A stretch of 64,000 bases of DNA from Hanamia caeni (GTDB lineage: Bacteria > Bacteroidota > Bacteroidia > Chitinophagales > Chitinophagaceae): the NCBI RefSeq assembly GCF_003721595.1, contig NZ_RJJR01000002.1, forward strand, positions 372,001-436,000, in the 5' to 3' direction. Made by a program: the position numbers and the translations under genes. The stretch's first letter is position 1. Each line of letters opens with the position of its first letter. Positions 60,143 through 64,000 of this stretch are shown one piece after another. Below the pieces are notes generated by a model that saw nothing but the letters and a program-made list of their open reading frames with translations, searched no databases and had not been told where the DNA came from.

Positions 60143-61594
60143 TTGTTTTCATACCAGGATATTCAAACTCTTCAAAATCAATTAAACTCCGGAACGATAA
60201 ACTGTATTGATATTGTAGAATACTATTTGGAAAAGATTAAATCGAATAAGCTGAATGCCATCGTAGATTTTTATGAATCTGAGTCATTACAACGCGCCCA
60301 TGTCCTGGATAAAAAACGAAAATCGGGCAAAAAAACAGGCAAGCTGCATGGCGTGGTAATTACGATAAAAGATGTAATTGCTCATAAAGATCACAAACTC
60401 ACTGCCTCATCAAAAATTCTCCAAAATTTTTCTTCAATTTATAATGCCACGTGCGTAAATAAATTATTAAACGAAGATGCAATTATTATAGGAAGCTGCA
60501 ATTGTGATGAATTTGCAATGGGCAATACCAATGAAAACTCTGTATATGGCCGGGTGAAAAATGCGCTCGACGAATCCAAAGTTTCAGGCGGATCCAGCGG
60601 CGGTTCTGCCGTAGCAGTGCAGGCAGGATTGTGCATGGTGAGCCTTGGCAGCGATACTGGTGGCTCAGTAAGACAACCTGCGGATTTTTGCGGAATTGTG
60701 GGAATGAAACCCTCCTATGGAACCATCTCAAGATTTGGCCTTATTGCCTACGCCTCCTCTTTTGACCAGATAGGAGTATTTGCAAATAATATCCAGGACA
60801 TAGAAGCAGTTTTGGAAGTAATAAGCGGCCCCGATGAATTCGACAGCACAGTAAATCAACAAATAAATGCAAATTTTATTTTGCCTGGCGATAACACACA
60901 TAATTTGAAAAAGCCTCGCATTGCCTTATTTAAAAATGCAATGCAGCATGAAAGTCTTGATCCGGAGATTAAAAAATCTATTTACGAACTGGCTGGCGCC
61001 CTCAGAAATGAAGGATGTGAAGTTCAGGAAATAGATTTTGAGCTGTTAGATTATATTGTTCCGGCTTATTATATTCTTACCACAGCAGAAGCGTCTTCCA
61101 ATTTATCAAGATACGACGGCGTAAGATATGGATTTCGTGACAGTAATGAAGTTGAAGATCTTGCTGTTTTTTATAAACGAAACAGAGGCAAAGGATTTGG
61201 TAAAGAAGTGAAAAAACGCATCATGCTGGGTACTTTTGTTCTGAGTGAAGGGTATTATGATGCGTATTTTACAAAAGCGCAGCAAGTTAGAAATATGCTA
61301 ACAGGCAGAACAAAAAATATTTTTAACGAGTATGATTTCATTATTTTACCTACGGTTCCTTCTACTGCATTTGAAGCAGGAAAAATGGAAAAAGATCCTA
61401 TAGCAGCCTATTTAGCGGATATCTTTACCGTATATGCAAATTTAACCGGTATTCCGGGAGTTTCGCTGCCTTTGTTCAGGCATTCAAACGGGATGCCTTT
61501 CGGTGTTCAGCTACTTGCTAATAAACATGATGAGGCAAGATTGTTACAATTCTCTAAAAGCACTTTAAAAAATTACAAACGTTATTCTTCGTGA
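60143..61594 (+). CDS. gatA: Aspartyl/glutamyl-tRNA amidotransferase subunit A
   Basis: 483 residues, TTG start. Amidase-signature triad K76, cis-S151 (GGSSGGSAVAV) and S175 (DTGGSVRQPADFCG), at the same 75- and 24-residue spacings as in other GatA proteins. With GatB and GatC it converts Glu-tRNA(Gln) or Asp-tRNA(Asn) to the amidated form; B and C are not in the window. The stop overlaps the next gene's GTG start by four bases (GTGA). Confidence 0.93.
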   Translation: MFSYQDIQTLQNQLNSGTINCIDIVEYYLEKIKSNKLNAIVDFYESESLQRAHVLDKKRKSGKKTGKLHGVVITIKDVIAHKDHKLTASSKILQNFSSIYNATCVNKLLNEDAIIIGSCNCDEFAMGNTNENSVYGRVKNALDESKVSGGSSGGSAVAVQAGLCMVSLGSDTGGSVRQPADFCGIVGMKPSYGTISRFGLIAYASSFDQIGVFANNIQDIEAVLEVISGPDEFDSTVNQQINANFILPGDNTHNLKKPRIALFKNAMQHESLDPEIKKSIYELAGALRNEGCEVQEIDFELLDYIVPAYYILTTAEASSNLSRYDGVRYGFRDSNEVEDLAVFYKRNRGKGFGKEVKKRIMLGTFVLSEGYYDAYFTKAQQVRNMLTGRTKNIFNEYDFIILPTVPSTAFEAGKMEKDPIAAYLADIFTVYANLTGIPGVSLPLFRHSNGMPFGVQLLANKHDEARLLQFSKSTLKNYKRYSS

Positions 61595-62730
61595 AAAAAA
61601 TCGCATTGGTTTTAGTTTTTCTACTGTTAATGCTTCAGCCCTTCGTTGTGAAAGCAGGCAATACCGATGCTTCACCAGTTTTAACGGATACGGTTTTGCC
61701 AAAACCTGCGGTTGATACCACTACGGAAAATAAAGTTATTACTGAAGTGATAGCTTCAAAAGACAATGTGAAAAAAGATAAGGTAGATTACCTCGCCAAC
61801 GTGACGAAATATGGCTTCAAGGACCTTTTTAAAAATTATTCTTACAATTCTTCGATCCCCTATTCTTCACAGGTAAACCCCAATGCAGAAACTTATATGC
61901 AGGATTATTTGCAATCGCACCAGGGCTATTTACTGCAACTTAAAAAAACAGGCGTCACTTATTTCAATCTGATTGATAGAATCCTTAGCCAGTATGGCTT
62001 GCCAAGAGAATTAAAATATTTAGCCGTTATTGAAAGTGATTTAAAATCTACCGCCCTGTCAATAAAAGGAGCCCGCGGGCCGTGGCAATTTATGCCTTAC
62101 ACAGCAAGGGATTATGGTCTTATAGTTAATCAAAATGAAGATGACCGCACCGATTATTTTAAAAGCACAAATGCGGCGGCAAAATATCTTCTTTCTTTAT
62201 ACAAAGATCTTAAGGATTGGCTGCTGGTAATCGCTGCTTATAATGGCGGCGAAGGCCGTGTTTTCAACGCGATAAAAAAAACCGGAAGCCGCAATTTTTG
62301 GGATTTGCAATATAATCTGCCTGAAGAATCGCGAAACCATGTTAAAAAATTTATTGCTACACATTATGTTATGGAAACAGGCAATACCGATGGAAATGTA
62401 GCAAATTCAAATTTTAATTATTCAGATCTTTCAGTATTAGACAGCAGCCGGTTTACAGCTAATCTTACCGAAGCAGAAAAGATCGGGTCAGTAGCACTGG
62501 AAGTTGCGGGAAGATATAAATCGGAAATAATCGCTAAAAATATTTCAATGAGCCAGGAAGATTTTGATCATTATAATCCGGGTTTCAACCACGTTCTTTC
62601 AACGGGCTCAAGCTATAAATTGCAGTTGCCTTCAGAAAAGATGGAGATATTTAAGTCGAAAAAGTTCGAAATTTTAAATGAAAGCGTAACGCAACTTTTA
62701 CAGGATGTAAAATCAAACTTTTCCCGGTAA
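61591..62730 (+). CDS. Membrane-bound lytic murein transglycosylase (MltD/SLT type)
   Basis: 379 residues from GTG 61591, overlapping gatA by 4 nt. Signal peptide at about 1-22. SLT catalytic Glu is E148 (LAVIESDLKSTALS) with GARGPWQFMPYTARDYG and AAYNGGEGRV, all typical of family 1D transglycosylases. The C-terminal part (about 290-370) carries a degraded LysM-like segment. It cleaves peptidoglycan with anhydro-muramic end formation. Translational coupling with gatA is suggested by the overlap. Confidence 0.92.
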   Translation: MKKIALVLVFLLLMLQPFVVKAGNTDASPVLTDTVLPKPAVDTTTENKVITEVIASKDNVKKDKVDYLANVTKYGFKDLFKNYSYNSSIPYSSQVNPNAETYMQDYLQSHQGYLLQLKKTGVTYFNLIDRILSQYGLPRELKYLAVIESDLKSTALSIKGARGPWQFMPYTARDYGLIVNQNEDDRTDYFKSTNAAAKYLLSLYKDLKDWLLVIAAYNGGEGRVFNAIKKTGSRNFWDLQYNLPEESRNHVKKFIATHYVMETGNTDGNVANSNFNYSDLSVLDSSRFTANLTEAEKIGSVALEVAGRYKSEIIAKNISMSQEDFDHYNPGFNHVLSTGSSYKLQLPSEKMEIFKSKKFEILNESVTQLLQDVKSNFSR

Positions 62731-62819
62731 ACAAGGAAATTCTTTATTTTTTTATTCGCCAAAAATCAGCTTAAATTCTTTCAGAATCAACAATTCGAAT
62801 TAACGGATGGATGAAGTAA

Positions 62820-62857
62820 AAAAATTACTTTCCCGGCAGGAAAAGTAATTTTTTTAT
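62820..62857. terminator. Bidirectional intrinsic terminator between the transglycosylase and the acidic protein
   Basis: AAAATTACTTTCC-CGGCA-GGAAAAGTAATTTT forms a long stem with a single bulged A and has T-runs on both sides, so it can serve both convergent genes. Confidence 0.8.
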
Positions 62858-62919
62858 GTCTGAAAATTGAATATCAGAGAAGGTATATAAATGAGTTATT
62901 TTAATGGCGGAAAGTTGAT

Positions 62920-63324
62920 CTAAAAATCATCGTCATCATCAAAAATGTCGTCATTATCATCAAACAAATCGAGTGATTTAAAATCATCTTCCACATCAAA
63001 ATCGTCGTCTTTGCTTTTTTTAGATGATTTTTTCCCTTTTGATTTTGGGATATCAAATTCTTCAAAATCAGGATCAAAGTCCTCATCTTCATCAGTCTTT
63101 TCCCAATCATCTTCCACCTCTACATCATCGTCATCCTCATCATCGTCAGATTTCTTTTTTGAAGAAGTTTTTCCTTTCTTTTTTTGTGTTTCATCTTCAT
63201 CATCAAAATCGTCATCATCATCATCCTCTTCCTTTTGTGACGCCTTTTTAGGAGAAGATTTAGAGGCACTTTTGGAGGCTTTTGGCGTTGGAATCTTATT
63301 TTCCTTTTCAGATTTTGCTTTCAT
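62920..63324 (-). CDS. Lys/Asp-rich low-complexity acidic protein
   Basis: 134 residues: about 41% Asp+Glu (55) and about 19% Lys (26), with runs of up to six Asp, alternating basic patches (SKSSPKKASQK, KGKTSSKKKS, KGKKSSKKSK) and acidic blocks. No structured domain or membrane segment is visible; almost certainly disordered. The ATG at 63324 is clean and ORF quality is convincing because the opposite strand gives only a Ser/Phe artefact. Possible role: a histone-mimic-like or RNA-polymerase-delta-like modulator, but this is speculation. Encoded 85 bp upstream-side of purA (same strand). Confidence 0.75.
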   Translation of the reverse strand: MKAKSEKENKIPTPKASKSASKSSPKKASQKEEDDDDDDFDDEDETQKKKGKTSSKKKSDDDEDDDDVEVEDDWEKTDEDEDFDPDFEEFDIPKSKGKKSSKKSKDDDFDVEDDFKSLDLFDDNDDIFDDDDDF

Positions 63325-63409
63325 AATTTTCCAAGGATTTTAATGTAAATTTTCAATATCATTTTCAATTAACCAAAAATAATAAAACATTTTTTAAAAA
63401 ATAATCTCA

Positions 63410-64000
63410 TCATTCCGCTACAATTAACTGGTCTGTGCCGGGCCCGTTTGAAATATATTTTACGGGAACGCCAAGCACTGAATTGATATAATTAATATAA
63501 GAATCCATTTGGGAAGGTAAATCTTTATAGGCCTTTATTTGGGTGATATCTAATTTCCAGCCGCTGAATTCTTTATATTCCGGTTTGACGTTGAAACCTT
63601 CCATTTGAAACGGAACCTGGGATGTTTCCTGTCCGTTGATTAAATATTTATTACAAAGCTTTAAAACATCCAGGGTATCAAGCACATCTGCTTTTGTCAT
63701 TGCTAACTGCGTAACACCATTAATCATACAAGCAAAATTGAGTGCCACCAAATCTATCCAGCCACATCTTCTGGGCCTTCCGGTAGTACTGCCAAATTCA
63801 TGTCCTTTTTGTCGAATCAATTCGCCCGTTTCATCGTGAAGTTCTGTAGGAAAAGGCCCGCTTCCTACGCGCGTGCAATAGGCTTTTGTAATGCCAATTA
63901 CATCTTTGATTTTTTGCGGAGCAATACCGAGGCCGCTGCAAACGCCTGCTGTAATGGTATTACTTGAGGTTACAAAGGGAAATGTGCCGAAATCAACATC
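63410..64000 (-). CDS. purA: Adenylosuccinate synthetase PurA (partial, N-terminus off window)
   Basis: About 197 visible C-terminal residues from the stop at 63410 to the window edge. Visible motifs: FGTFPFVTSSNTITAGVCSG, AYCTRVGSGPFPTEL, GSTTGRPRRCGWIDLVAL (the nucleotide/IMP-contact loop) and KTKADVLDTLD-like TKADVLDTL. It converts IMP and aspartate to adenylosuccinate with GTP in the cytoplasm. Same strand as the acidic protein. Confidence 0.95.
   Translation of the reverse strand, partial: DVDFGTFPFVTSSNTITAGVCSGLGIAPQKIKDVIGITKAYCTRVGSGPFPTELHDETGELIRQKGHEFGSTTGRPRRCGWIDLVALNFACMINGVTQLAMTKADVLDTLDVLKLCNKYLINGQETSQVPFQMEGFNVKPEYKEFSGWKLDITQIKAYKDLPSQMDSYINYINSVLGVPVKYISNGPGTDQLIVAE

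Noticed and set aside
62945-63343. + strand Ser-rich ORF opposite the acidic protein
   Set aside because: It is the complement of GAT/GAA/AAA codons and reads as poly-Ser/Phe; the minus-strand protein is the plausible gene.

Overview
The window looks like chromosomal DNA from a Bacteroidota bacterium, most likely Chitinophagales/Chitinophagaceae (lineage is inference; no marker search was possible). Supporting signs are AT-rich DNA, an almost complete lack of Shine-Dalgarno sites, repeated -7 boxes of the Bacteroidota form TAnnTTTG close to start codons, the gliding genes gldD and gldE next to ssb and mutY, a protein with a type IX secretion (T9SS) C-terminal sorting domain, a TonB-dependent receptor, a futalosine-route menaquinone gene (mqnC), and the small Bacteroidota ribosomal protein bL38.

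Layout. 1-7.8 kb: partial TonB-dependent receptor (-), then an amino-acid permease, a Cys/Met-type PLP enzyme, and a TolC plus membrane-fusion pair (+). 7.9-14.4 kb (-): a fused FAD/Fe-S oxidoreductase, then the mutY-ssb-gldE-gldD operon. 14.6-19.5 kb (+): HU, a TPR protein, bL38, RNase G, an aldo/keto reductase, peptidase E. 19.5-27.9 kb: tRNA-Pro and tRNA-Ser, an ABC exporter, an ICL/PEP-mutase-like enzyme, a glycosidase-like protein, the LemA-TPM-TPM operon, pgk, and a DUF433/DUF5615 toxin-antitoxin-like pair whose toxin frame is broken. 28.1-32.6 kb (+): tRNA-Leu, trigger factor, clpP, clpP, clpX. 32.7-40.8 kb: YafV-type amidase, recX, a decayed ORF6N gene, mqnC, a retropepsin-like/PDZ protein, an M16 peptidase, an AraC-Ogt fusion, purD. 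41-46.4 kb (+): two POT peptide transporters and a galactonate module (aldolase plus DgoD). 46.4-51 kb: murF (-), then pdhA, a TPR membrane protein, ribH and a LutA-like protein (+). 51-55.5 kb: a large T9SS cargo protein, an MtfA-like peptidase, a GNAT acetyltransferase. 55.7-64 kb: acpP-fabF, rny, rplS, a 39-residue lipoprotein, tatA, gatA, a lytic transglycosylase, a Lys/Asp-rich acidic protein, and partial purA.

Most of the window is housekeeping core genome. I saw no CRISPR array, intact prophage, insertion sequence or recognisable defence island. The most unusual items are: the DUF5615 toxin with a single-base frameshift, whose restored frame would end in an ATGA overlap with the pgk start; the ORF6N pseudogene with at least three frame disruptions; two very small genes (bL38 and a 39-residue lipoprotein); an SSB lacking the usual acidic C-terminal tip; and the Lys/Asp-rich protein beside purA. 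I did not find a convincing new multi-gene system.
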